Shown here: positions 43,001-63,717 of the stretch, one piece after another
Numbering within the stretch: the stretch's first letter is position 1
Layout of the letters: every line of letters begins with the position of its first letter
Assembly (NCBI GenBank): GCA_965153355.1
Contig: OZ231126.1
Coordinates: 60,388,001-60,452,000, forward strand
Length of the DNA: 64,000 bases
Source: Flaccisagitta enflata
Lineage: Eukaryota; Chaetognatha; Sagittoidea; Aphragmophora
Direction of reading: 5' to 3'
Notes under the pieces: generated by a model
What the model was told of the DNA's origin: nothing
Seen by the model: only the letters and a program-made list of their open reading frames with translations
Databases searched by the model: none
Program-made: the position numbers and the translations under genes

Positions 43001-44478
43001 TGCCCCTTTTCTTTCTCTTTCTTTTCCTTCCCTTCGGGGAGGATTCACTCTCAGACGGCTGCACCACCTGCGCCTTTCGATGCGGTCGCCGTCGACGACA
43101 TCATTCATCGCCTTTCGCCCACGAGTTGACGAGATGTTGGAGCCGGAATGACCCGCTCGTCTCTGTAATGGAGAAGGCGCAGGTGATGTGGTCGTTCCAT
43201 GATGCTTACTAATTTTTCTTTCATTTAACAGATTCGTTTTTATTATATAGTTAGTAATTTATTTAATTTTGTCTTGTTTTGTTTGGTTCTTTGGAACATG
43301 TACATTTTTGTTGTGTTTGTTTTAGACATGGTCTTTTTAGTCATTATTACGAATACTTTCGTATGACATGTTTTAGTAGTATGCCCCCACTTATCTTTTT
43401 CCACTCTCAAGTCAAATCCCAGGCTTGGAGTGCTCCTAGGCCCGTTCCCCTTTCCCCCCCCCTTCCCTTTAACTTTTTTCAGTTGATTGAACTTTTTTGT
43501 TCAACAATTTTTGACAGGTGCGTCCGAGCGCGTTTTTGGCTTCGTAGACTGTATTGCCTTGCACTTGTTTTGTTGTAAAACAAGTTGAAATGTCACTTGT
43601 TAGAGTGTCATCGATGTCGTTGTCTGATTAATGAGGAATAGAATTAAAAGAAGATATATTTTTTTGTCCTGAGTGTTGTTTCTCATTAAGGCTATGCAGC
43701 TTTACACCTTGTTTACCTGATCCTTCGAATTGTTTCAAGAACGTATTTCTGGCCTTGTTTGAAAATCTTGTGAGGTAATGATGTCTACTCTTGAGCGCGT
43801 ACACGCCGTCGTCACGATTTATGAGACAACTTCCTGATAGATAAGGAAATGTATAAGAGGCCTTGTCCATCTATTGGTCTGTTGGTCCCGTGGGTCCGTT
43901 GGTGTGTTGGTCTGTTTTCGTTCTTTTTATATTTCTTTTTTTCTTTTTTTGAATTGCGGACACGCAACTTTAAAAGAGGCTTTGTCTATTTGTCCGTCGG
44001 TCCTTTAGTCAATATGCTCATTTGTTAGTACAAGTTAAAAATGGGTTAAATGTTTTTTTGCCCACCCGTCTGTAACGATAATTTTGACCCTGCGTTCATT
44101 TGTTCTTTTTTTTTATTTACCAACGTTCAGGACAACTTTTTCGAGAAGACTATGATTGACCGGGGAATTTATACTGACGTAGTCAGTTTGAGTGAGTGCC
44201 TCTTCATTTTCGCCTTTTACTGCTTTGTAAGTTAAATGTAAAAAAATTCGCCTGGTGTTCAGATATGTCACGTGATCGTGATGAATGAAGTTGAGCAATC
44301 GGCTATTCTGAGTTAGTTCAATGCCGTCTCCCGGGCGTAATTTGACATATTCAGAGTATTTCACGCCTGACTGTACCAGGAGGTCATTTTTGGCCAATAG
44401 ACTGGCGACTGTAGGGTCTAGAGCAGTCGCCGATTGGTGGAAAGTTGGTGGTTTTGCATCCGTTTGTACAGAAGTCAT
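29875..44478 (-). CDS. Double-jelly-roll major capsid protein (Polinton/adintovirus type), seven exons
   Basis: Inferred exons are 44478-44121, about 43870-43717 (5' edge unsure), 31311-31101, 30933-30837, 30706-30617, 30535-30276 and 30136-29875, about 477 aa. Borders are GT-AG except intron 5, which is GC-AG (GAG/GCAAGT). Phases agree at every joint I can test. Family features seen: SINSPVNHSLLEKVVLNV near the N-terminus (the NN..HSLF..V.V block of such capsids), a YPYL-like segment in exon 2, an HLKVLSADLYG strand, and near the C-terminus a growth of strands ending YVIRVSVFYSHD..AID. It would form hexons or capsomers of a virion. A BEL/Pao retroelement lies entirely in intron 2 and dispersed elements in intron 1. 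The exon 2 acceptor is obscured by one of these, so integrity there is unproven. Confidence 0.65.
30973..31066. repeat. (GT)n microsatellite in MCP intron 3
   Basis: A dinucleotide tract lying about 35 nt downstream of the exon 3 donor on the transcribed strand. A poly-G/CAGGTGGG tract at 30763-30811 fills the next intron. Confidence 0.9.
31312..32280. other. MCP intron 2, left part; possible retroelement leader
   Basis: There is no ORF of note. On the plus strand, TTGCAG at about 31857 and AAAA/GTAAGT at about 31937, then CTCTTCAG at 32280, look like a spliced non-coding leader exon and the acceptor ahead of the BEL gag. I did not find a repeat of this sequence right of the retroelement, so no LTR can be drawn. 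Confidence 0.3.
32477..35929 (+). CDS. BEL/Pao Gag-like protein, Gln-rich, with 5' frame breaks
   Basis: The main open frame from ATG 32714 gives 1071 codons. The true start is probably the ATG at 32477, whose frame is interrupted by stops near 32546 and 32580, with matching segments in another frame (frameshifts). After a short acidic N-terminus it contains very long poly-Gln blocks, then a structured region (about residues 790-1000, including LERATYNDLMRAREVGLKAL and a WKRKFKDAEK segment). The end is the first zinc-knuckle half (CNVCSGMHQTENC). The rest of the knuckle region continues in another frame at 35950. Gag would package the retroelement RNA. The long open poly-Gln frame is notable next to the ruined pol. 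Confidence 0.75.
35950..36120 (+). pseudogene. Gag zinc-knuckle segment in shifted frame
   Basis: This 56-codon frame contains CFHCLTPGHNAKGC (a CCHC knuckle) and a second CQTCKKRHATILH motif typical of BEL/Pao Gag, followed by a Lys/Glu-rich tail and stop. It is one frame away from the gag ORF that ends at 35929. A programmed shift is possible, but the pol breaks that follow favour decay. Confidence 0.7.
36250..37884 (+). pseudogene. BEL/Pao aspartic protease and reverse transcriptase, broken
   Basis: The protease active site is seen as YAMIDSGADRDVIS (about 36342-36390). RT motifs are spread over frames: LNDLPAGGPNLMNSLMDIL (about 37312-37370), then after a frameshift DIKAFFHQ..HPDDADLFRFFW and the catalytic YVDD (about 37635), ending in a WKSNA segment. 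At least three frame changes are needed, so no functional polymerase is encoded. Confidence 0.8.
37890..40253 (+). pseudogene. BEL/Pao RNase H and integrase region, broken
   Basis: Segments in alternating frames give YDPLGFWSPSAYI, an RNase H start (ELFCDAAPKGGYGAVAY), a connection region (WVDSSNNPADHCSRG) and an HHCC-like integrase N-terminus. The core follows with GLDVMGHF (first Asp) and RAVHVELL..MSADAMVNA. The C-terminal frame at 39843-40253 ends in a WSLGRVMGVEG-type domain. This is the BEL order, and multiple frameshifts are present. Confidence 0.75.
40604..42715 (+). CDS. Additional long ORF downstream of BEL pol (unknown)
   Basis: It encodes about 703 aa from the ATG at 40604; an upstream in-frame extension to 40373 looks non-coding. 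The N-terminus is Ser/Asp-rich. A central part has a short conserved-looking block (WWYRIISPDVEVSLLFKEFE) followed by a basic helix, then a long Ala/Pro/Gln/Gly low-complexity section. The C-terminus is a predicted coiled coil (ERDDARRAAMAADNEVV..LEKQLEKEK). I see no signal peptide or transmembrane segment, so it is not a typical envelope gene. It occupies the env position of the retroelement and is fully open while pol is broken. Function unknown. Confidence 0.6.
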   Translation: MSRQQRLEAEADVSTSYGSLDLHRLFNDGSTREGSASTTSFGAEEEAVALAAFNGDLRSVVDAKMANKKRQQDDALVNRQQPSNAVDPASLPPLVVIRDGGSRRISINRPPTDLSTTSAAASSSSDLPPSPRQFCLDFGRPASRDQASAAARQRSGGEERERSVNDGARVEEEGMETEEEVLVNGEAVEKDIDPEVDTATPEEKHQRMQARWWYRIISPDVEVSLLFKEFEKLSVCCNKQTLMRSSANQTELGSETLERKIQSNKRRREHDKEVRRMVQATKRKNAAPKPPGATSVDASATPPAVFVLDAAAATSAAIHSTASGSRQSRPGLVHPPNQQQQGPRDVTPSQQSKRSRRGKTPQTRNVPSQQKGPNSKSKGPLQAPPGAPPAAVTPKGQGEASSGSSTATLAATQKLDQAPGAAAAKGKKTKRAGKKHKAATKGGSTCGASASAVKPQVSGQQTGASSFHSQPSKAAVGSELVGGASASVKAGVAPRQQTESAQGLQQVQNPPPPSDPAFDPAHGHHIAESLLREASSLTSNAPLGVVKNLASRLPKDFFASLPPRQRVEAARQVLDERIRRNIQKERDDARRAAMAADNEVVKGNKRVVELEKQLEKEKQACAMKAKKKEEAVERAKAAMAVDFKTASAVRPKFRLAPNCDAASPPPASSPAEKVGQQIPSQKDAPKPGNKKNRTRPWKNQTAS
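42716..43716. other. 3' flank of the retroelement and rest of MCP intron 2
   Basis: It holds a GC-rich segment to about 43200, then AT-rich DNA up to the MCP exon 2 donor at 43716. No gene or LTR is recognised. Confidence 0.4.
43850..44100 (+). repeat. Two dispersed-element pieces in MCP intron 1
   Basis: TATAAGAGGCCTTGTCC starts at about 43851 and abuts MCP exon 2. A second piece starts with GTTGCGGACACGCAACT-like sequence near 43955 and continues to CCCACCCGTCTG near 44075. The first piece probably overlies the exon 2 acceptor. Confidence 0.6.
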
Positions 44479-44499
44479 TGTGTGTGTTTTTTTGTGTTT

Positions 44500-44712
44500 T
44501 TAGTCGCGTGCTACGCTACTCTGCACCTTGCGTTGTTAATTTGTCCGTTTGTTTGTCCGTCCGTCCGTCCGTCTGTTTGTCACACTTTATTTTTTTGGTT
44601 TTTTTGCGGTTTATGGTTTCACTGCTCATGCTCAAATGATCAAGTGATCACAAATACAGCCTCTGCCTGCCCGCACGCGACTGTGGTGGCCGTGTATCCA
44701 GGCCTTGTTTTT
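44500..44712 (+). repeat. Dispersed hairpin-ended element between MCP and the Lys-rich gene
   Basis: It starts TTAGTCGCGTGCTACGCTACT, has GTCCGTCCGTCCGTC repeats and the GCCCGCACGCGACT segment, and ends GTGTATCCAGGCCTTGTTTT. It lies between two genes rather than in an exon. Confidence 0.65.
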
Positions 44713-44983
44713 AAATGAAAGAGCTTTCTGTGATTTTTTTCTTTTTTGTCTTTGGTGTTTTTTTTAATGAAGTTGGGGCTTTTTTTGTTTTTGTGACTCG
44801 GGCTTGTTTTGTTTCCTTTTTTGGTTGTTTTGTTTTTGTTTCTGTTTCTGGATTTTCATTTGTTGGTTTGACTGGTCTTTTGTTTGAGGGTTTTTGATCT
44901 TGATTGTTTTTGCTGTCAAAACAATAATAAACACTTTGGTCTGCGTATTGTGGCTCTACAGTTTTAGTTACGAAACCAGACAT
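44711..44983 (-). CDS. Small Lys-rich protein
   Basis: A 90-aa ORF between the penton-like gene and the MCP, on the same strand. The first 25 residues (MSGFVTKTVEPQYADQSVYY) look structured. The rest is a Lys/Thr/Pro-rich tail (KTKKAPTSLKKTPKTKKKK) that could bind DNA. It is very basic, so a virion core or linker protein is conceivable. The stop lies at the edge of the dispersed element at 44500-44712, so the native C-terminus may have been altered. No family recognised. Confidence 0.45.
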   Translation of the reverse strand: MSGFVTKTVEPQYADQSVYYCFDSKNNQDQKPSNKRPVKPTNENPETETKTKQPKKETKQARVTKTKKAPTSLKKTPKTKKKKITESSFI

Positions 44984-45042
44984 CTAAAGTAAAATTATAG
45001 ATTAGGTCAAAACAAAACAATGGACGTGATTTTTGCGTTTTT

Positions 45043-46625
45043 TTACGGGCTAACATAGGGCGAAATAACGATTTGAAGGGAAACATATGTTTTTTGCTGA
45101 AAAAGAATTTTCCGGAATTGATCGTCAATGAGATGCACGTGAAATTGATTCAGTAGCAATTTCGAGTTACTAAGACGATGATTGTCGGCATCGGGATTTA
45201 CAACATTAATGAACCCAGATTCGATACATGAATCATCTAGTGAAACACATGAAAGAAGGTGGCAATTTTCGTATTTTGAATCTCGTAACCAAAAATCTCT
45301 CTTGAGATTTTGACATAGATCACTAACTAGATATATCACACGTGGAATCGGTCGCACTGGAAAGGCAAGCATTTGAGATGAATGTTGCAGATTGTTGTTT
45401 ATGAGGACTGTAGGCATAGTGTTATGTCTGTCATAACATGCTGTGATTCGTACTTCAGCATTTTTTCCACTAGCTCCAAGGATTTGAGAGCAATGTTTTG
45501 GTAATTTGACTGTGAGGGAAACTCCAAGCTCGTTAAAAAAGGGTTGTGGATTGATTGTAAACTTCACTTTTTTGGTATGCTCATTAAATTTGAGTCTGAT
45601 TAGATCATCTTGTGCTTTGGTTCCTGTTGTTTTTTTGATGTGCTTTTCAAGTGTGTCTAGTATGGCACGCGTTTTACTTGCTAGCAAGATGAGGTTTTTG
45701 TTTGCTGTAATGATTTCCGTCAGAGTTTTTTTCGCCAAAGGGGTCAATGGCAAATTGGCGCTGTCCTCGTCTTCTGTGTCTAGAACCATGATGTCATTTA
45801 ACCATCTTAATGTTTCTCTGTGTATCAGTGTTACTGGTCCGCCATCTTGAGGGGTTTTGTAGGCGGTTTCAAAGTTGATTTCGTTGAAGATTTCTAAGTT
45901 TATATTGTTCTCTCCAAATCCTGAATTAGGGCGTTCATCAATTGGTCTAAGTGAAGATGATTCACTTAGCCATTTGTTTTCAGTTCTTTTTGAAATACCT
46001 CTCTTGTCTTTGAACACGAGATATTCTTCGAGGTTTTCATTAATTTGGAGTATTGGGCACAGTTGCTTGTGTATAACAAGACGAGAAAATGTTGCAATGT
46101 CAACATAAAAATGTAAAATCTTTATGTCATTGATTGATAATTTGGGATAGTGATCTTCAAGAAACACTTGAGTATCCAAGATAATCCGCAAGGTACTTCT
46201 CAAGAGAACATGTATTGTTGACAGGTGTAGTTTTTCATCAACATATGTCACCGCTTCAGTTGGAACGTTTGTTATCAAATCTTCTAATTGCAGGTAGTAT
46301 GGCATATCATTGAATTTCTCCAAATTCTCTGTATTAAATAGTTGGTTACATGCGGCCAATTCTGGTGGCAAATGTACAAAAATACTGATTTTTTCGCTTT
46401 TACTGTAGCATAATGGAAGGGAGTTGATGGCGATAGATGTCACTTTTGCTTGAGCGATGTCACTTTTGCAATAGAGCAAATTTGCAATGTCAATGCAAGG
46501 TTCCAAATGAACTAGCCATTCTGAAGCGCTTGATATTTCATTGCTGTCAAGATCATCTTCAGTTGATTTGTTATTGACGTACAGTTGGTAGGAATCTACG
46601 CTAGATGATAAATGAGCGTATACAC

Positions 46626-46629
<4 letters not shown>
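45043..46629 (-). CDS. Penton-like minor capsid protein (Polinton type)
   Basis: Intronless 528-aa ORF. Its architecture matches the minor capsid protein found beside Polinton MCPs. An N-terminal strand-rich part ends in a SEWLVHLEPC-type block. A middle FTINPQPFFNELGVSLTVKLPKH segment follows. The C-terminal jelly-roll-like end has PRVIYLVSDLCQN, an LLSCVSLDD stretch, LNQFHVHLIDDQFRKILFQ and a final VSLQIVI strand. It would sit at capsid vertices. The ATG overlaps the integrase stop by four bases (ATGA), a virus-like arrangement. Homology is by pattern, not by search; an alternative is another virion structural protein. Confidence 0.55.
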
Positions 46630-48620
<1,991 letters not shown>

Positions 48621-48680
48621 TATGACTAAGAGGGAAAGAAAATGTTACGTAATAGAATGTAATGAAATGCAATGAATATT

Positions 48681-49287
48681 CTATCTGCAAACATTTCGCA
48701 TGGCTGTGCATGGAATATATGATTTCTTATAATTAGAAAGACGCACAAATTGCTTGATGATGATTCTTTCTGATTTTGAATAGCTTATCAGCGTGCGTTT
48801 TTTTCTATTCGCAATTTTGAGATATGAAAACAGTGCAGTTCTTGGCAGAGACAAGGAGGCTGCGAGTTTTTCCAAAGGCATCGAATGTTCCTTAGAAAGA
48901 CCTTGGAATTGCACTTGATGGTCTTTTGTCAGTAGAAATCTTCTATCTAAAGATTCAAAATTTTGGCCGATGACGCAATTAAAGTATGCTTTTAGTGTGC
49001 CTTGGAGGCGTTTCATTTCTTTGGCCGGAAATGCAATGCGCGCGCGTTGACAAGTTAGTCTGATATGCCTGGAAGAAGTGCGCAAGAGACTGCCCAAATT
49101 TGCTTTTTGTTTTTTTGTTTCTTCTTTTCCTTTTTCGCCATCTGATGATTCTTCTTCTTCATCCTCTTCTTCTTCTTCTTCTTCTTCTTCTTCTTCTTCT
49201 TCTTCTTCTTCTTCTTCTTCTTCTTCTTCTTCTTCTTCTTCTTCTTCTTCTTCATTTTCTTCTTCTTCTTCTTCTTCTTCTTCTTCT

Positions 49288-49326
<39 letters not shown>

Positions 49327-50755
49327 TCTTCTTCCTCTTCTTCTTCTTCTTCTTCTCCCTCGGTTTCTTCCTCTAAGTCATCTCCGTCTCTTTTCTTTTC
49401 TTCTTCCTCTTTTTCTTTTTGCTTCTTTGTTGACTTGTTTGTTGACTTTGAATGTTTGTCTGTCTTGCTCTCAATGTTTTGTTTAGTTTTCGTTGTATCG
49501 GTGTTGTTTTGTTTTGATTGTAATGTTGTTTCGTTGTTGTTGTTGTTGTTATTGTTGTTGTTGTTATTGTAATTGCTGTTATTGTTGCTGTTGTTGTTGC
49601 TGTTGCTGTTGTTGCTGTTGTTAGTGTTGTTGCTGTTGTTACTGTTATTGTTGTTGCTCATGTTGTTGCTCATGTTGTCGCTCATGTTGTTGCTGTTGTT
49701 GTTATCATTCGTGTTTGAGTGTGGAGTAGCACCACTTCCCACCAGGAAGTTATGATTTGCCGGAATGCTAACACGGCGAAGAATTTCAAGTTCTTTTTCT
49801 TTCTGTGCCTGCCAGGGGTGTATAAAATTGAGCCTCAATTAATTGAGTTTTTATTTTTTTAGTACTATAAAAATGTTAAATGCAAATTCTTTTTCAAGCA
49901 TTTTGATTTTTTTAATTTTCTAGATTTTATGCCCCCCCCCACTCACTATCAGTGGGGGGGGAGGGGGGGTACTCAATATTATACACGCCTGCATCAACAG
50001 TTCTTGAATGATTTCATTTTTTTCTTCCAGAGTGTAGTCAGTGTTATTTTGAAGAATTGCCTGGATTTTTGCGTTGTATTTGCTGGTCATATTGTCAGGT
50101 TTTTTTATCCCTTCTCCTGTTAAATGAGTCTGAGATGTCCCGCTTCCTGAAGTTGTTGACTGTTTGTTGTGTTCAGTGTTTTGATTGTGATCGTCAGTGT
50201 CAGTATGGAGGCCTCTGATGCTAAGATGAACGAGATTGATCAAGTCGCTGCAAGGGTAAAAAAAAAAGGTTGAATCTAGGTGGTTAAGTGGCGAGAAAGG
50301 TTTTACAGACCTTCATTCAACTTTTTTTTTTGTTTGCTCATTAAAGCCTAATTTTTTTTTGCCACGGACATTACGCCTCTAGAATTTATCATGTCGGTCT
50401 AGTTGGTTTGATTTGTAGCAAAATGCAAGCATTTTTGTCCTTCGTCCTATCATTTGTGACTGAAGAGGGGGGGGGGAGGTGTATATAACCTTGTTATTGC
50501 TCACCTTTGATGAATAAGAAAATGCCGCAGATAGTATTTCGATTTAGGCGCTTTATTTAGATCTCTGTGTAAACGTTCTAGTCTGTTTTTTGTTTCTTTG
50601 GATTTTGCATTCATATTATCATTTTTTGCTAAACTGCAATAAAATAAATAAATAGCTGATTGAACTGACAATGCTGAGCTGACTATTCTGCTTTGTCTGA
50701 CAAGATGCTGCGCTAATAAAGCTTGAAATTCAGAGGACTTCTTTTTTGCATGCAT
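48681..50755 (-). CDS. Unknown acidic, Asn-rich protein with possible HTH, two exons
   Basis: Exon 1 (50755-50505, donor AAAG/GTGAGC) and exon 2 (from 50247, acceptor TTGCAG) agree in phase 2. Exon 2 is interrupted at 49808-49992 by a hAT-like MITE flanked by GCCTGC. The flanking reading frames match, because the extra length is 180 nt. After the MITE come poly-Asn and about 90 mostly Glu residues encoded by TTC/TTG repeats. The C-terminal globular part contains EKLAASLSLPRTALFSYLK, which looks like a helix-turn-helix. It lies just upstream of the integrase, so a DNA-binding role in replication or integration is possible. I do not recognise the family. Confidence 0.5.
49146..49705. repeat. 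Coding TTC and TTG arrays (poly-Glu and poly-Asn)
   Basis: TTC/CTC units (49146-49366) encode poly-Glu and GTT/ATT/GCT units (49530-49705) encode poly-Asn with Met/Ser interruptions on the minus strand. Interruptions keep the frame, which supports translation. Confidence 0.8.
49813..49991. mobile_element. hAT-like MITE inside a coding exon
   Basis: The ends CAGGGGTGTATAA and TTATACACGCCTG are inverted repeats and match the element at 10424-10743. The internal poly-C/poly-G forms a hairpin (CACTCACTATCAGTG centre). Flanks show a GCCTGC direct repeat (49807-49812 and 49987-49992) rather than an 8-bp duplication. On the minus strand CAG/GC and CAG/GCA junctions lie exactly 180 nt apart. Confidence 0.75.
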
Positions 50756-50943
50756 TTAGAAAAATTGCAAAATCACAAAAGTGAATTAAAATGAAAAATA
50801 AAAAAAGAAAAAAATCACAAGATTCAAAGGAGATGCGGTAAGGGAAGGGGAGGGGAGGGAGAGGGAGTCGAGGCGGAAGAATGTAAGGCATGTCATTGGA
50901 ATACCGAAGGTTTAAAAACCCAAAACACCTGCATGCAAGGTGT

Positions 50944-55152
<4,209 letters not shown>

Positions 55153-55157
55153 GATTT

Positions 55158-60294
<5,137 letters not shown>

Positions 60295-60535
60295 GATTTT
60301 ATTTCCGGTTTTTTTTATTATCTGTCTTTTCCTCTCTAACTTTCTTGCTTGCCTTCTTTTCTTCTTTTTCTTCTTTTTTCTTGCTTTGCTTGCTTGTTTG
60401 CTTGCTTTCTTTCTTAATTCATTTCTTAATTTCTTTCCTCCTTCTTTCCTTGCATCCTTCCTTCCTTCCTTCCTTCCTTCCTTTCTCACTTCCTCCCTTC
60501 CTTTCTCACTTTCTCCCTTCCTTTCTTTCTTTCAG

Positions 60536-60599
<64 letters not shown>

Positions 60600-60862
60600 A
60601 ACTCTTTTTTCTCCACTCGTTTCGTCGCGTCGCACTCCTGATAATTGCAATTAACGCGTATTTTTTTTTGTCCTATTTCTCGCCCTTTCAAATTATCTGT
60701 TTTTGTTTTCTTCTCTTTTTTTCCATTTTTTCTTTTCAATTACTTTTTTTTGTTTTTTTTTTAAAAAATGTTTTTTTCCTTTCTTTTTTATTCCGGCGGT
60801 CTGGGGGGGGGGATGGAAATATTTTGTTAAAAAAATAGCAAAATAAAATCCCAAAAAAAATC
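60295..60862. promoter_or_regulatory. Divergent intergenic region, T/C-rich
   Basis: It separates the minus-strand ATPase start (60294) from the plus-strand gene at 60863, so it should hold promoters for both sides. It is dominated by TTCC/TTTC arrays (60380-60600), T-runs and a GGGGGGGGGAT tract. I cannot pick out a TATA box or initiator with confidence. Its role is inferred from layout only. Confidence 0.35.
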
Positions 60863-61429
60863 ATGAATGAGCATGGGCAGGCAAATGATGATTTAGAGGC
60901 TACGAAAAAAAGGGAGGAGAAGCTTTGGAGAGCCACCTTAAGAGCGTTGAATGCAAGGCCGTACTTGATTCCAACGGGGACAATCGAACCAGGGAAACCT
61001 CCCCGTAGACAACCGAACGGACTCGTTGAACGAATGATTTGCTACACAGGCGTTCCTAACATGGAATGGAGAGACAGTCCGAATCTCGGCAACGATCACT
61101 TTCTGCCCTCTGAGATAAGAGACACTTCGGCCCCCGCTTACAATACCCGAGGCCGTGTTTGTATTTGCCCTCAGGTACGGACTGACTGCGACGAAATTAT
61201 CAAGGACATAAAACGACTTACGGACGAAATACTCGACGATGAAATACTTTGCTCCGGGGGAATAAGGCAAAACTTGGAGGATTTCCACGACAATCTGCGG
61301 ATCATAAGAATGATCCAAAAAGGACAGCCTGGAGAGTTGCCAGATCCCCAACTGCGTTTTCAATGGTCATTGGCCTTCAATAAAGCGTGTAAAGCGCTGG
61401 AACACAAAAAGAACGTTAAAAAAAAGTAA
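60863..61429 (+). CDS. Unknown 188-aa protein
   Basis: Single ORF with normal composition and a Lys-rich end. Visible features are a charged N-terminal helix (EATKKREEKLWRATLRAL), Cys residues in MICYTG and GRVCICPQ, and an acidic amphipathic helix (DEIIKDIKRLTDEILDDEI). It has no membrane segment or recognised motif. It is the first plus-strand gene, divergent from the ATPase, and may belong to an early or regulatory set of the element. A (GA)n tract (61449-61515) follows its stop. Confidence 0.55.
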   Translation: MNEHGQANDDLEATKKREEKLWRATLRALNARPYLIPTGTIEPGKPPRRQPNGLVERMICYTGVPNMEWRDSPNLGNDHFLPSEIRDTSAPAYNTRGRVCICPQVRTDCDEIIKDIKRLTDEILDDEILCSGGIRQNLEDFHDNLRIIRMIQKGQPGELPDPQLRFQWSLAFNKACKALEHKKNVKKK

Positions 61430-61444
61430 AAAAATAAACACTTT

Positions 61445-61448
<4 letters not shown>

Positions 61449-61515
<67 letters not shown>
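61449..61515. repeat. (GA)n microsatellite between two plus-strand genes
   Basis: Simple tract 20 nt after the stop of the 188-aa gene. Confidence 0.95.
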
Positions 61516-61518
<3 letters not shown>

Positions 61519-61703
61519 AGAGACAGAAATTTTTGTGTGTGTCAAATGATTCAATAAAGAGAAAAATCATTGAGGAGAGGAAGAGAAAAAGGAGGAGGAG
61601 AAAATAAAAAAAAAAGAGCATGAGCAGACGAAAACTAAAGAGAACTCAAAATGAAAGATTCGTGATGTAAAAAAAGAAAACGCGGTGTTTTTCAAAAAAA
61701 ATT

Positions 61704-62204
61704 ATGAACAACAAAAGAAAAATCGAAGGTTCTGAAAGCGAGGATGAAGAACTAGATGATGAGATTGAATTTCCAACAGCAAAAAAATTTAAGGCTGAAG
61801 CACAAACTATAGTTGACTTTAGCCAGTCATGGGGGCTCGACTTAGAATTAGCAATTGTGATGGTATTAAGACGCGTATCCCGGAAACGAGCCATATACAT
61901 TCAGCAGTATCAACCGAAAGTATCCAAAAGATACCTTGAAAATTTCCATTTGTACATGGGAAAGCAATTTTCTAAACCACCCCCACCTCAACCAAAAAAA
62001 TGGCTAGACCAATGCATGAAAACGGCAATACCTAATATTGGTTGGAAACCGGCAGATTGGTTCGACAAAATAAAATTGGAACAAAATCCCCAAAAAGGTT
62101 GGCTAACCATAGACAAATGCATGCCGCCATTCATGTGGGTGGTTCAATTTAACACAAATTTTTTAGAGAAAAAAAACTCACAACATTTTTTTCACAAACA
62201 ATAA
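61704..62204 (+). CDS. Unknown 166-aa protein
   Basis: Single ORF whose first ATG lies in an A-rich leader. It has an acidic N-terminus with a possible nuclear localisation motif (KKFK after SESEDEELDDEIEF). A helical middle (LELAIVMVLRRVSRKRAIYIQQY) follows, then a Trp-rich C-terminal half (KKWLDQCMK, NIGWKPADWF, KGWLTID, FMWVVQF). I do not recognise the family. It lies in the plus-strand cluster at the right side of the element. Confidence 0.55.
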   Translation: MNNKRKIEGSESEDEELDDEIEFPTAKKFKAEAQTIVDFSQSWGLDLELAIVMVLRRVSRKRAIYIQQYQPKVSKRYLENFHLYMGKQFSKPPPPQPKKWLDQCMKTAIPNIGWKPADWFDKIKLEQNPQKGWLTIDKCMPPFMWVVQFNTNFLEKKNSQHFFHKQ

Positions 62205-63498
<1,294 letters not shown>

Positions 63499-63717
63499 AG
63501 CAGAAAATCCGCGGCCTGATGAGGCCTTATGCTCCTCAATAGAAAATCACTCGAGAATTTCGTCTGAACTTATCCAGTATGAATTTTTTGGCCGGCAGGC
63601 CATGACTATGCCTATGGCCTTTCCGACTAAACTAGCTTTCGAGGCGTTACTGGCCATGTTGAGAACAACAACAAAAACAAAAAAAAAACCAACATGGACC
63701 CTGACATTGAAACGTTA
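63499..63717 (+). CDS. C-terminal exon or fragment, paralogue of the next ORF
   Basis: Open frame after a possible acceptor (AAACAG at 63493-63498), ending at TAA 63715-63717. It contains ELIQYEFFGRQ and, upstream of it, PDEALCSS. Both are also present, in the same order and spacing, in the ORF beginning at 63694 (DELFCSS, EIIQYEFCRRQ). The N-terminal part is missing or spliced in from elsewhere. Function unknown. Confidence 0.4.

Larger units (their letters stand above)
32280..43200 (+). mobile_element. BEL/Pao LTR-retrotransposon remnant with extra 3' ORF
   Basis: It runs in the order gag, zinc knuckles, aspartic protease, RT (YVDD), RNase H, integrase, then a 703-aa additional ORF. This is the BEL/Pao domain order. 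Pol is broken into many frames while gag and the 3' ORF are long and open. The outer limits are approximate because no LTR pair was recognised. It lies within intron 2 of the capsid gene and on the opposite strand. Confidence 0.75.

Noticed and set aside
31860-43640. LTR pair of the BEL/Pao element
   Set aside because: I compared the flanks by eye and found no shared sequence long enough to call LTRs. The ends are left approximate.
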